This document shows positions 49,007 through 57,173 of a stretch of DNA of 57,173 nt, piece after piece. Made by a program: the position numbers and the translations under genes. Within the stretch, counting starts at the first letter, position 1, and the number at the start of each line of letters is the position of its first letter. The notes under the pieces are model-generated. The model was not told where the DNA came from, made no database searches, and was given only the letters and a program-made list of their open reading frames with translations. The DNA lies in contig CACJUL010000006.1 in the NCBI GenBank assembly GCA_902596585.1, positions 1-57,173 on the forward strand, given 5' to 3'. This DNA is from an uncultured Prochlorococcus sp. (lineage in GTDB: Bacteria > Cyanobacteriota > Cyanobacteriia > PCC-6307 > Cyanobiaceae).

Positions 49007-49915
49007 TTGAAAAAGTCAATTTCTCAACTAGATCAAGCATATGAGATATGCCGTAAAGAAACCCAACAATGGGCTAAAACCTTTTACTTGGGAACTCTTC
49101 TACTACCACCAGAAAAGAGAAAAGCTATTTGGGCTATCTATGTATGGTGCAGAAGAACAGATGAAATCATGGATAGCGAAGAAGCTTCAACTAAATCTCA
49201 AGATGAACTTTCAGACAATTTAAATGCATGGGAAGAAAATACAAAGAATGTATTTAAAGGTGAGATTAAATCAGAATTAGATTCAGTTTTATTAGATACC
49301 ATCGAAAAATATCCACAAAGTATTCAACCATATTTAGATATGATAGACGGTCAGAGAATGGATCTTAATAAATTCAGATACAAAGATTTTGATGAATTAA
49401 AACTCTATTGTTATAGAGTCGCAGGTACTGTTGGTTTAATGACTCAGAATGTCATGGGGATTGATAGCGCTTATACATCAGCACCATGGAGTGCTAAACC
49501 TGACCCCTCTGAAGCAGCTGTTGCTCTAGGAATTGCAAATCAATTAACTAATATATTGAGAGATGTAGGAGAAGATAGACACAGAGGCAGAATTTATCTA
49601 CCACAATCGGACATTGAAAAATTTAATTACTCTGAAGAAGAACTTTTAAACGGGGAAATCAACAATCAGTGGAAAGCACTGATGAACTTTCAATTAACAA
49701 GGGCTCGCGATTGGTTCCAAAAGTCTGAAGATGGAATTAAGTGGTTATCTTCTGACGCAAGGTGGCCGGTTTGGACATCTTTACGTCTCTATAGAGGAAT
49801 TTTAGATTCTATTGAAAGGCTAGATTATGATGTTTTTAATAACAGAGCTTTTGTAAAGAATTCAGTGAAAGCTTTTGAGATTCCAATATCTTTTTTAATT
49901 TCTCGAATTAAATAG
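49007..49915 (+). CDS. crtB: Phytoene synthase (CrtB/PSY)
   Basis: 302 residues from TTG. WAKTFYLGTLLLPPEKRKAIWAIYVWC opens the conserved core. The two Asp-rich motifs are RRTDEIMD (about 48-55) and DVGEDRHRGRIYLP in the second half; YCYRVAGTVGLM lies between. It condenses two geranylgeranyl diphosphates to phytoene, the first committed carotenoid step, and forms an operon with crtP. Its TAG ends directly against the RRM-gene stop on the other strand. Confidence 0.96.
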   Translation: MKKSISQLDQAYEICRKETQQWAKTFYLGTLLLPPEKRKAIWAIYVWCRRTDEIMDSEEASTKSQDELSDNLNAWEENTKNVFKGEIKSELDSVLLDTIEKYPQSIQPYLDMIDGQRMDLNKFRYKDFDELKLYCYRVAGTVGLMTQNVMGIDSAYTSAPWSAKPDPSEAAVALGIANQLTNILRDVGEDRHRGRIYLPQSDIEKFNYSEEELLNGEINNQWKALMNFQLTRARDWFQKSEDGIKWLSSDARWPVWTSLRLYRGILDSIERLDYDVFNNRAFVKNSVKAFEIPISFLISRIK

Positions 49916-50335
49916 TTAAGCAGGAGTCTTCTGGTTAGCCAATAAATCTTTTAATTTTGATAGTTCTCCAGCCCATCTTGGATCAGGTGCCTCAAGATTT
50001 GGAGCATCACTATGAACAATTTTCTTAAAATCTTTCCTTTTTTTGTTCTTGTTCAAGTTTCCACTATTTCTTTTATTTGAAGCAGAATCTTTCTTTTCTG
50101 ATAATTCTACTCTTAATTTAGATCCATTAAATTCAAAACCATTTAATTTTTGAATCAATAAATTAGCATTCTCTTCATTGTTTGTTGTGGCGAAACCAAA
50201 ACCTCTGCATTCCTTTGTTTCCTTATCTAAAACTGCTTTAAATCTTATAGAATCAGAAACTGATTTTAAAATCTCATCAAATTCTTTTGGATTAAATCCT
50301 TGTGGTAAGTTGCCAATGTAAATACGAATGCTCAT
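49916..50335 (-). CDS. RNA-binding protein with one RRM domain
   Basis: 139 residues. The RRM (about 1-80) has RNP2 IYIGNL (5-10) and RNP1 RGFGFATT near residue 44, with the aromatic residues that stack on RNA. A basic Lys/Asn-rich linker (NKRNSGNLNKNKKRKDFKK) and a C-terminal segment EAPDPRWAGELSKLKDLLANQ follow. Cyanobacterial Rbp proteins of this size take part in RNA localisation or cold and light responses; the tail here is not the glycine-rich type. Its stop abuts the crtB stop. Confidence 0.9.
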   Translation of the reverse strand: MSIRIYIGNLPQGFNPKEFDEILKSVSDSIRFKAVLDKETKECRGFGFATTNNEENANLLIQKLNGFEFNGSKLRVELSEKKDSASNKRNSGNLNKNKKRKDFKKIVHSDAPNLEAPDPRWAGELSKLKDLLANQKTPA

Positions 50336-50393
50336 AAATTTTTAAAAATGATTTTGAAGTCTGAACTTTTAAACAAAACTAAGCTATGTGTAT

Positions 50394-51611
50394 TTAATCA
50401 CATTTTGGCGCATTTTGTTCAATCCATTGCGTTGCTTTATAAATAGCTTCATCAAAATTATTCAATCTTTTAAACGCAAGCTCCTTTGAGAGGTACTGTA
50501 AAAGTTCGCCTAAGATAGGCCCATCCTCTATTTTCAAATTTTTTTTTATTACATCACCATTAAGTAAATTTGAGGGATGAAATAATTTATCTTCCTTATC
50601 GCGCCATCTATTAAGCCAATCAAATCGCAAATTTTGAGGTAAATAAAAAATAAAAGATGGAAGAAACATTTCTAATTCTTGATGTAATTTGAATCTATCT
50701 AATTCATCTAACTGATCAATATTTTTGTTCTTCAAAAAAGAGTGCCATTTCCGCAGTAACTTAGTTTTTGCAATTTCAGCTTTGTTAAATTTAAGTTTAT
50801 CTAAAGATAAAACATCTAAAATTTGAGTAATAAAAAATGATGGTAAAAATTTTTCTTTTTCTTCATGACTAAGTTCTGCATAATTTATTTTCTCTAAATC
50901 CAAAAAAAAATAATCTTCAGATAAATTATCAATACAAAATATATTAATTTTTTTTATTAAAATTACTGCATCAAGAGCATTTGCTCCATGTACTATTTTA
51001 TGTATTTCATAATTAATTCTCTCTTTAGCAACAAGATATAATTTCCCTTTATTTTTTTTAATAAAAGAAATTAAATCAAGATCAATTTTAAAATTGAATT
51101 CTGAAACAAATCGAAAGCATCTTAATATTCGTAAAGGATCATTTATTAAGTTTTTTTCTGAATGAGTTCTCAATATAGAAAGCTCTAGGTCCTTAAGACC
51201 ATTTAATGGATCACACAAACACTTCTCATTTAATAAAAAAGCAATTGAATTAATCGTAAAGTCCCTTGAATGCAAATCCCCTTCGATCGTAGATGAAACC
51301 TGATTAGCAATATCAATATAAATACGTTTACGTATAATTCTTACAACTTCCCTTTTTTCATCCAAAATTATAATTTTTGCTCCAATATAATCTGCAATCT
51401 TTTTCCCAATTTCAATTGCATTTAAAGGTACCACAATGTCAAAATCTACCTTTTCAGTTTCTCTTCCCAAAATAATATCCCTTATGTAACCACCAACCAA
51501 ATATGATCCTTTAGGTAAAAAACCTAATACAAAATCTAAATTATGAAATTTTATACTTCTTTCTAATTCATTAATTATTAGTGTATGATCTGTGGTAATA
51601 GTATTTTTCAT
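50394..51611 (-). CDS. cca: tRNA nucleotidyltransferase/poly(A) polymerase family (CCA-adding type)
   Basis: 405 residues. The nucleotidyltransferase core GSYLVGGYIRDIILGRETEKVDFDIVVP (about 31-58) has the DxD metal site (DFD), and IDIANQVSSTIEGDLHSRDFTINSIAF and DPLRILRCFRF continue the class II head. A helical tail follows. It adds or repairs CCA on tRNA, or acts as a poly(A) polymerase; cyanobacteria may split the A- and CC-adding roles, so the exact activity is open. It starts only 14 bases from the divergent ycf34 start. Confidence 0.85.
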   Translation of the reverse strand: MKNTITTDHTLIINELERSIKFHNLDFVLGFLPKGSYLVGGYIRDIILGRETEKVDFDIVVPLNAIEIGKKIADYIGAKIIILDEKREVVRIIRKRIYIDIANQVSSTIEGDLHSRDFTINSIAFLLNEKCLCDPLNGLKDLELSILRTHSEKNLINDPLRILRCFRFVSEFNFKIDLDLISFIKKNKGKLYLVAKERINYEIHKIVHGANALDAVILIKKINIFCIDNLSEDYFFLDLEKINYAELSHEEKEKFLPSFFITQILDVLSLDKLKFNKAEIAKTKLLRKWHSFLKNKNIDQLDELDRFKLHQELEMFLPSFIFYLPQNLRFDWLNRWRDKEDKLFHPSNLLNGDVIKKNLKIEDGPILGELLQYLSKELAFKRLNNFDEAIYKATQWIEQNAPKCD

Positions 51612-51625
51612 TTTATTTATTAATT

Positions 51626-51877
51626 ATGTGCATTTGCATCAACTGTAAATGGGTTGATAGATGTATCACGTATCATGATGTTGAAAATAATCATGGTGTT
51701 GATCATATTTGTGATCTACCTGATTTTAAAGCAAAAAAACCATTCATTCATGTCAATATAGTTAAAGATAATAATGGTGATTATAAAACTGATTGGGATG
51801 TTCAATCATGTGGAAGTTTTGAAAATGAATTTGGTAAATGGTCTAAGTGTAATCCAGGTATGGAATTACCTGTTTAA
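51626..51877 (+). CDS. ycf34: Ycf34 family iron-sulfur protein
   Basis: 83 residues. Cysteines C2, C4, C7, C13 and C29 near the N-terminus (MCICINCKWVDRC) and C62 and C75 in the second half, with DWDVQSCGSFENEFGKWSKC, match Ycf34. This family is limited to cyanobacteria and some plastids and is reported to bind an Fe-S cluster with a role in photosynthesis. The gene is followed after 9 bases by tsaB on the same strand. The start is the ATG at 51626, beyond which cca begins. Confidence 0.88.
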   Translation: MCICINCKWVDRCITYHDVENNHGVDHICDLPDFKAKKPFIHVNIVKDNNGDYKTDWDVQSCGSFENEFGKWSKCNPGMELPV

Positions 51878-51886
51878 AGGTAATAA

Positions 51887-52540
51887 ATGACAAATAAATT
51901 CAACCAAAGAGAAAATTACCCTGCATTAGTGATTCATAGCACAGACAATTCATTTGGTTTTGGGTATAGAAAAAACAAGAACGTTGAATCTGATAAATTA
52001 TTTATTAAGAAATTTGATAATGACCTTTGCAATAACTTAATTAATGATTTTAACAAATTCATTTCAAAAGAAAATTTACAAAAAATAAACAAGATATCTG
52101 TCAGCATAGGGCCAGCAAATTTTAATGCTTCACGACTTATTGTGGTTTTAGCAAGAACTATCTCACAACAAATAAATTGTCCTCTAGACAGTTTTAGTTC
52201 ATTTGAAATAATGGCAAAAAGAATTGCATCAAAAAATAATATCTTTACAAACAAACAATCATTCTGGATTTATAAAAAATTAAAACGAAAGGGTTTTATT
52301 GCAGGTAAGTATGAAATTTGTCATAACAAAAACAACCCCTCGGATCTATGCATTCAAGAAAGAGTTTTACCAAAAGTTATTAAAGAACTGGAGAGCAAAG
52401 AACTTTATTTTGAGGCTAATTATGATGATCAAGAAGATTTAAAAGAATTATTAGATTTATCAAATAAAAATTTATTAAATTCAAATGTAGATTCCTGGCA
52501 AAAAGTTTTGCCTCTTTACCCTATGTCTCCAATTAACTAA
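51887..52540 (+). CDS. tsaB: TsaB-like protein (t6A tRNA modification, YeaZ family)
   Basis: 217 residues. ALVIHSTDNSFGFGYR replaces the usual ILAIDTST-type opening, and ISVSIGPANFNASRLIVVLARTIS takes the place of the GPGSFTGLRIG block, both in the right positions. PLDSFSSFEIMAK also fits. TsaB pairs with TsaD in making threonylcarbamoyl-adenosine at A37 of tRNAs. The motifs are divergent (PANFNASR for PGSFTGLR), so it is a less certain call than its neighbours. It converges on plsC with 4 bases between stops. Confidence 0.72.
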   Translation: MTNKFNQRENYPALVIHSTDNSFGFGYRKNKNVESDKLFIKKFDNDLCNNLINDFNKFISKENLQKINKISVSIGPANFNASRLIVVLARTISQQINCPLDSFSSFEIMAKRIASKNNIFTNKQSFWIYKKLKRKGFIAGKYEICHNKNNPSDLCIQERVLPKVIKELESKELYFEANYDDQEDLKELLDLSNKNLLNSNVDSWQKVLPLYPMSPIN

Positions 52541-52544
52541 ATAT

Positions 52545-53165
52545 TCATCCAATCAAATTATTAATTTTATCTTGAAGGTAAATTGTTACAGAATTCAGAT
52601 CATCTCTCGATGAACTTGGTGGAGGTTGAACAGGTTCCCCAACTTTAATAAGTATTTTTGAAAAAAAAGGAATACAGAATTTAAATCTTATTAGTCTATG
52701 TGAATTAACAATTGCAACAGGCAATAATAATTTTTGATTTTTAAAAGCTAATAATGCTGCTCCTTGTTTGGGCTTATTAACTCGACCATTTTTTTGACGA
52801 GTGCCATCAATAAAAATTCCAATAGAATTATCATTTGATAATTTCTTACATGCCGTTTTAATCGTATTTTTATCAGCAATTCCTCTCTTTACTGGATAAG
52901 CTCCACAAGCCTTAATTACAAATCCAAGTAAAGGTATTTTGAAAAGCTCAGCCTTGGCCATAAAAGATATATGACGATCAAGAGCATGACCCAATAAAGG
53001 AGGATCGAGTAAAGAACCATGATTAGAAACCACTATGAAAGAACCTTTTTGAGGAATATTTTCTCTGCCAATTAAATTACCCTTAAATACAAATTTATAA
53101 ATAGGAAATACAAAAAGTTTGCTAACCAACTCATAAATTAATTTTTGAAAAATATTATTTTTCAT
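52545..53165 (-). CDS. plsC: 1-acyl-sn-glycerol-3-phosphate acyltransferase
   Basis: 206 residues. The acyltransferase motif I VVSNHGSLLDPPLLG (NHxxxxD, catalytic His and Asp) lies near 47-61, FMAKAELFKIPLLGFVIKACGAYPVKRG gives motif II, GIFIDGTRQKNGRVNKPKQGAALLA is motif III with the EG(T)R-like core and VAIVNSHRL follows. One hydrophobic stretch near the N-terminus could anchor it. It makes phosphatidate from lysophosphatidate. It lies 5 bases downstream of fabD in the fabH-fabD-plsC run. Confidence 0.93.
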   Translation of the reverse strand: MKNNIFQKLIYELVSKLFVFPIYKFVFKGNLIGRENIPQKGSFIVVSNHGSLLDPPLLGHALDRHISFMAKAELFKIPLLGFVIKACGAYPVKRGIADKNTIKTACKKLSNDNSIGIFIDGTRQKNGRVNKPKQGAALLAFKNQKLLLPVAIVNSHRLIRFKFCIPFFSKILIKVGEPVQPPPSSSRDDLNSVTIYLQDKINNLIG

Positions 53166-53170
53166 TCAAA

Positions 53171-54067
53171 TTAATAATTTATTTGATCAGAAGTCGAAAC
53201 TTGAGAAATTTTTACATCCTTAAGATGTCTTTTAACTAAACCGCCAAGTACGTTTGAGGGGCCTATTTCAACAATATGCAAATCCTTATTTTTTGCCATT
53301 AAATCCATAGTTTCTCGCCACCTTACTCCATTACACATTTGATTTTCTAATCTAATTTTTAGCTCATTTGGATCACTACAAAGTGAAGGTTCATAATTAC
53401 TTATAACTGGGAAAGAGGGATTATTAAATTGAATCTTTTTTAAATACTCAGAAAACTTTGTTGAAGGCTCACTCATAAATGGGGAATGAAATGCTCCTGA
53501 AACATTTAATTTCAAGAATCTTTTACAAGTAATTTCTCTAGATAAATTATCTAATGCTTCATTTGTTCCTGATAAAACAACTTGCGAAGAGCTATTGTCA
53601 TTAGCAATTACAATGTCATCAATTTTTTTTACTAAGAGATCAAGTTGATCTCTATCAAATCCAATTACTGCTGCCATAGATCCCTTCCCAGCATTTGCCA
53701 TTAATTGAGACCTTACTTTTATTAGTGATACACAATCTTCGAATGAAAAAACATCTGCACAATATAGTGCCGTAATTTCTCCTAGGCTATGTCCAGCGAC
53801 ATAAGATGGTTTAAAACCATTATCCTTAAGAGCATCTAATAAAATCGATTCAATTACAAAAAGACAAATTTGTGTATTTATTGTGTTATTCAAATCACTT
53901 AAAGGATTTTTCGGTTCAGAATTTAACTCACAAATTTCAAATAAATTTCTCTCAAACATCTCAGAAGCGTAATCAAACCTCTCTTTTGTATTAGGCAAAG
54001 CTTCAATCTTTTTTGCCATTCCAATTTTCTGCGAACCTTGTCCAGGAAATACCCATGCAACTGTCAT
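53171..54067 (-). CDS. fabD: Malonyl-CoA:ACP transacylase
   Basis: 298 residues. FPGQGSQKIGM opens it; the nucleophile serine lies in VAGHSLGEITALYCA, and GAFHSPFM contains the catalytic histidine; IEIGPSNVLGGLVKR is near the C-terminus. It loads malonyl groups on acyl carrier protein. It is followed by plsC after 5 bases and preceded by fabH with a 15-base gap; this is a fatty-acid and phospholipid initiation cluster. Confidence 0.96.
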   Translation of the reverse strand: MTVAWVFPGQGSQKIGMAKKIEALPNTKERFDYASEMFERNLFEICELNSEPKNPLSDLNNTINTQICLFVIESILLDALKDNGFKPSYVAGHSLGEITALYCADVFSFEDCVSLIKVRSQLMANAGKGSMAAVIGFDRDQLDLLVKKIDDIVIANDNSSSQVVLSGTNEALDNLSREITCKRFLKLNVSGAFHSPFMSEPSTKFSEYLKKIQFNNPSFPVISNYEPSLCSDPNELKIRLENQMCNGVRWRETMDLMAKNKDLHIVEIGPSNVLGGLVKRHLKDVKISQVSTSDQINY

Positions 54068-54082
54068 AATGTTCCTTTTTTT

Positions 54083-55090
54083 TTAACCCCATTTAATGAG
54101 GGCTGCACCCCAACTTAGCCCAGCACCAAAACCACTTGTTGCAATAATATCATTTTGTTTAATAATATTATTTCTAATAGCTTCATCAATCATTAGTGGA
54201 ATTGTTGCTGCTGATGTATTACCATATTTATCTAAATTACTAAGAATTTTTTCTTTGGGAATTTTTAACCTATCTCCTACAGAATCTAATATTCTTTGAT
54301 TAGCTTGATGTAATACAAGCCAATCAACTTCACCAGGACTATAATTACTTTTTTTAAACAACTTATCAAGAATTATAGGAACTTCTCTAACTGCAAATTT
54401 ATAAACTTCCTGCCCATTCATCTGAATTGGAGAAAAACCTCCACTTAAAAAATCTATATCATCAATTATTGAATCATTATTATTTTTTGATGGAAGATTA
54501 AGAAAGGAACCCCTTTCACCATCTGTTTTCATATCAAAACCAATTAGATTATCAAATTCATTTGTAGCTTCAATGGCTAATGCACCCGCACCATCTCCAA
54601 AAAGAATACAACTTCTCCTATCATTCCAGTCAACAAAGCTTGATAATTGATCTGCTCCTATAACAATAGCCCTTTTAAAACGCCCCCCTTTTAGAAATTG
54701 TGAAGCTGTTATCAAAGAAAATAAAAAACCACTACATGCTGCAGTTAAATCGAAAGCTACGGCATTACGTGCGCCCAATTTAGCTTGAATTGATGGCGCT
54801 GAACCAAATAAATCATTTGGAGTCGAAGTTGCCAAAAGAATCAAATCAACAGTATTAATATCCCAATTAGTCATTTCAATCGCAGTTAGCGCAGCCCTAT
54901 ATCCCATCTCAGTGACATTATCTTCTAAGCTAGAAATTCTTCTCTCAGAAATACCAGTTCTGGATTTTATCCACTCATCACTTGTATCTACCTTTTGACT
55001 AATTTTTTGATTAGTTAATATTTGATCAGGCACAAAACTGCCACTTCCTTTAAATGAGACTCCAATCTGATTAAACTTTATTCCTTCCAA
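54083..55090 (-). CDS. fabH: 3-oxoacyl-ACP synthase III (KAS III)
   Basis: 335 residues from TTG. The catalytic cysteine lies in LTAACSGFLFSL, the histidine in VLHQANQRIL, the asparagine in YGNTSAATIP, and the C-terminal ATSGFGAGLSWGAALIKWG is typical. It starts fatty-acid synthesis by condensing acetyl-CoA with malonyl-ACP. It lies 52 bases downstream of plsX. The TTG is chosen since no nearer ATG upstream of GSGSFVP is available. Confidence 0.95.
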   Translation of the reverse strand: MEGIKFNQIGVSFKGSGSFVPDQILTNQKISQKVDTSDEWIKSRTGISERRISSLEDNVTEMGYRAALTAIEMTNWDINTVDLILLATSTPNDLFGSAPSIQAKLGARNAVAFDLTAACSGFLFSLITASQFLKGGRFKRAIVIGADQLSSFVDWNDRRSCILFGDGAGALAIEATNEFDNLIGFDMKTDGERGSFLNLPSKNNNDSIIDDIDFLSGGFSPIQMNGQEVYKFAVREVPIILDKLFKKSNYSPGEVDWLVLHQANQRILDSVGDRLKIPKEKILSNLDKYGNTSAATIPLMIDEAIRNNIIKQNDIIATSGFGAGLSWGAALIKWG

Positions 55091-55142
55091 AAGAATTTTT
55101 TGTTACTTATATAAGTCAAACATAAATTTGACGCAATATGTT

Positions 55143-56048
55143 TTATGAATTTAAAACTTGAAGCTTTTGAAGTTGATTTAAATTTTCCATCACGTCATGA
55201 TTAACTGCAGAATGAGCCAAGCGAAGAGCACTAACTACTGAAAGGGACTTACTGCTGCCATGACCTATTACGCAAACACCATTTACGCCAAGTAGTAAAG
55301 CACCTCCATGTTCTGCATGATCTAACCTTTTTTTAATTCTGAGTAGATTACTTTTTAAAAAAGCTGAACCAACTTTTCCCCGCCTCCCTCGTGGTAGCTC
55401 AGATCTCAAAATATCCAACAAAACGCCACCTACAGACTCAAGAAATTTCAACAAAATATTGCCGGTAAATCCGTCACAAACAACTACATCAAAATTACCC
55501 GACAATACATCTCTTCCTTCACAATTACCTCCAAATTTAAAACTTTTTTCAGAAGATAACAATTCAAATGTTTTTAGAGATAAATCATTACCTTTACATT
55601 CCTCTTCCCCTATATTTAAAAGACCAATTCTTGGTTTTTTGACTTGTAGGACATCTTTTGCATAAATGTTCCCTAGAAGAGCAAACTGATGAAGATAAGA
55701 AGGTTTACAATCAGTATTTGCGCCAACATCTAAAACTAATACAGGGCGAGTTTGATCCCTTGTTGGAAATAATGCGCCTATAGCAGGTCTATCAATCCCT
55801 TTTAATCTACCTATTCTAAATATAGCAGAAGCCATCATGGCTCCTGAATTGCCAGCTGAGTAAACAGCTTGCGCTTCATTATTTCTTACTAAATCCATTG
55901 CAACATTTATACTTGCATTTTTTTTCTTTCTAACTGCAGTAGCTTCCTCGTTCATCCCGATAGCGTCTCCACTATTAATTAACTCAAGACGATTATTTTC
56001 TATTTCTTTTTCGAGTAATTCTACTAACTCTAATTTTTTCTTACTTAT
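55143..56048 (-). pseudogene. plsX: Phosphate acyltransferase PlsX lacking its N-terminus (truncated or misassembled)
   Basis: The frame is open from 56048 (just after an in-frame TAA) to 55143. The first usable start is ATG 55955, giving 270 residues; the PlsX family is normally about 330-350 residues and begins with a DAMGGD motif, which is absent. Upstream of that ATG the frame still reads like PlsX (ELVELLEKEIENNRLELINS then GDAIG), so the conserved region extends back without a start codon until it meets the radA stop at 56041-56043. The rest is good PlsX: RKKKNASINVAMDLVR, YSAGNSGAMMASAI, GRLKGIDRPAIGALFP, LDVGANTD and CDGFTGNILLKF. About 45-55 residues are missing, probably a deletion or assembly junction. 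Confidence 0.72.
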
Positions 56049-57173
56049 TTAATGAATAATCAACTGCTTCATTTATATTTGAAATTTCCTTGATATTGAT
56101 TAAATTTTGCAATTTATTTTTTAGATCTTTTTCTAACTTTGGCACTATGATATTTTTGATTCCTAGTCGTGCAGCCTCCTCTATTTTTGATCTAAGGTTG
56201 TTTGATTTTCTAACTTGACCGCTTAAACCCAATTCACCTATAAATGAGCTACTCGCCATAGGAGGAATATTTTTCAAACTTGATAAAATTGATATAGCTA
56301 CTCCTAAGTCAGATGAAGGATCATTTATCTCAAATCCACCTCCAGTAGCTACATAACAATCAAATTCTGATAATTTAATACCTACGTGTTTTTCAATAAC
56401 AGCTAGTATTTGATGTAATCTGTTAATGCTAACTCCAGTTGTAGTTCGTCTTGGGTTACTATAAAAAGTTTTATTTACAAGCGCCTGTATATCTACTGCG
56501 AAAGGACGGCTGCCTTCATTAGTTATGGTAGTTGTTACACCTGAAATGTTTTCTTTATTTGTAAAAATTGAACTTGGGTTTTTTATCTCTCGTAAGCCTT
56601 CTTCGATCATTTCAAAAATTCCGATTTCAAAAGTCGATCCGAATCGATTTTTTATACTTCTTAGTAGCCTATGTGAAGAAATATGATCTCCTTCAAAGTT
56701 GATGACTACATCAACTAAATGTTCTAGGGTTTTTGGCCCAGCTAAAGCCCCATCTTTGGTTACATGACCTATTATGAAAAGTGCAATATTATTTAATTTG
56801 GCAAGATTTTGTAATTCAGATGAACATGCTCTAACTTGAGAAACTGATCCTGGAGAACTTTCCATGTCATGATCATGGATAGCCTGAATACTATCAATAA
56901 TTGCCAAATTTGGATTTACGCGTTTGATCTCCTCAATAATTAGAGATAAATTAGTTTCTGCAAAAATTTTCAAATCAATACTGTTTTGATTTAATCTCTC
57001 CCATCTGATTTTTATTTGTTCTAAGGATTCTTCTGCGGTTACATATAGAACCTTTGCATTGAGAGACATTTTGCCTGCAGATTGAAGAACTATTGTGCTT
57101 TTACCTATACCTGGCTCTCCTCCAAGTAACACAACAGATCCAGGGACTATCCCACCTCCAAGTACCCTATCAA
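56041..57173 (-). CDS. radA: DNA repair protein RadA (C-terminal part, N-terminus beyond window)
   Basis: The frame runs off the right edge with RVLGGGIVPGSVVLLGGEPGIGKST, so the GTG within it is not the start. Walker A GGEPGIGKST is followed by LAIIDSIQAIHD (Walker B region), the RadA-specific KNRFGST, and the Lon-like domain with GGGFEINDPSSDLGVAISILSS and GELGLSGQVR. The C-terminus is complete (ISNINEAVDYSLNK then TAA). The N-terminal zinc finger lies outside the window. RadA helps branch migration in recombination. plsX material begins at once after the stop. Confidence 0.93.
   Translation of the reverse strand, partial: DRVLGGGIVPGSVVLLGGEPGIGKSTIVLQSAGKMSLNAKVLYVTAEESLEQIKIRWERLNQNSIDLKIFAETNLSLIIEEIKRVNPNLAIIDSIQAIHDHDMESSPGSVSQVRACSSELQNLAKLNNIALFIIGHVTKDGALAGPKTLEHLVDVVINFEGDHISSHRLLRSIKNRFGSTFEIGIFEMIEEGLREIKNPSSIFTNKENISGVTTTITNEGSRPFAVDIQALVNKTFYSNPRRTTTGVSINRLHQILAVIEKHVGIKLSEFDCYVATGGGFEINDPSSDLGVAISILSSLKNIPPMASSSFIGELGLSGQVRKSNNLRSKIEEAARLGIKNIIVPKLEKDLKNKLQNLINIKEISNINEAVDYSLNK

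Overview
The window looks like a piece of a chromosome from a high-light-adapted Prochlorococcus or a very close marine picocyanobacterium. The reasons are the strongly AT-rich sequence, very short intergenic gaps (none exceeds about 210 bases), frequent TTG and GTG starts, and a purely cyanobacterial gene set: NDH-1 subunits including NdhM, Ycf34, a PedR-like regulator, ChlM, the phylloquinone pathway, phytoene synthase and desaturase, and an RbcR-type LysR regulator. I saw no tRNA, rRNA, CRISPR array, insertion sequence, prophage or other mobile element. It reads as core, streamlined chromosome.

Layout, left to right. Bases 1-521 hold the 5' part of pgk, cut by the window edge. 0.7-12.3 kb: translation and ribosome housekeeping (rbgA-like GTPase, rluD-like, mnmE, argS), a fused two-domain ABC ATPase, the (p)ppGpp enzyme, nadC and a hisC-type aminotransferase. 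12.3-15.9 kb, minus strand: exported metallo-beta-lactamase-fold protein, trpG, dgkA, ybeY, a small membrane protein and prfB with a programmed +1 frameshift. 16.0-22.2 kb: grxC-gshB, then menF, menA-menC-menE and a DHNA-CoA thioesterase, giving most of the late phylloquinone pathway. 22.2-31.8 kb: ndhH, rsmH, cysteine desulfurase, an Rre1/Ycf29-like response regulator, chlM, purE, cysC, a SUI1 factor, trpB, a rhodanese and an unrecognised exported protein. 32.0-37.4 kb: gltA, ndhA-ndhI-ndhG-ndhE, NAD kinase and a CYTH protein. 37.4-40.9 kb: a small unknown gene, pedR-like, metF, a sugar nucleotidyltransferase (CugP-like) and scpA. 41.0-47.5 kb: ndhD, ndhF, a Z-ISO/NnrU-like membrane protein, an RbcR-like regulator, a DUF3172-like protein and ndhM. 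47.6-57.2 kb: crtP-crtB, an RRM protein, cca, ycf34, tsaB, then plsC-fabD-fabH-plsX and radA (cut by the right edge).

Functional themes: eight NDH-1 subunits (H, A, I, G, E, D, F, M) lie in four places; quinone (men) and carotenoid (crt) genes sit close to them; fatty-acid and phospholipid initiation genes form one block. Fourteen convergent gene pairs abut within 17 bases or overlap, with no visible terminator.

The most notable anomalies are: (1) plsX lacks its N-terminal part and begins directly after the radA stop; (2) prfB needs a +1 frameshift at CTT-TGA-C; (3) scpA seems to extend upstream of its first ordinary start codon; (4) MenC has Arg where the second catalytic Lys is expected; (5) a perfect T-N11-A-type palindrome lies in the promoter of the LysR gene; (6) a relatively GC-rich dyad lies between chlM and purE. 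I found no clear multi-gene system that I would call undescribed.
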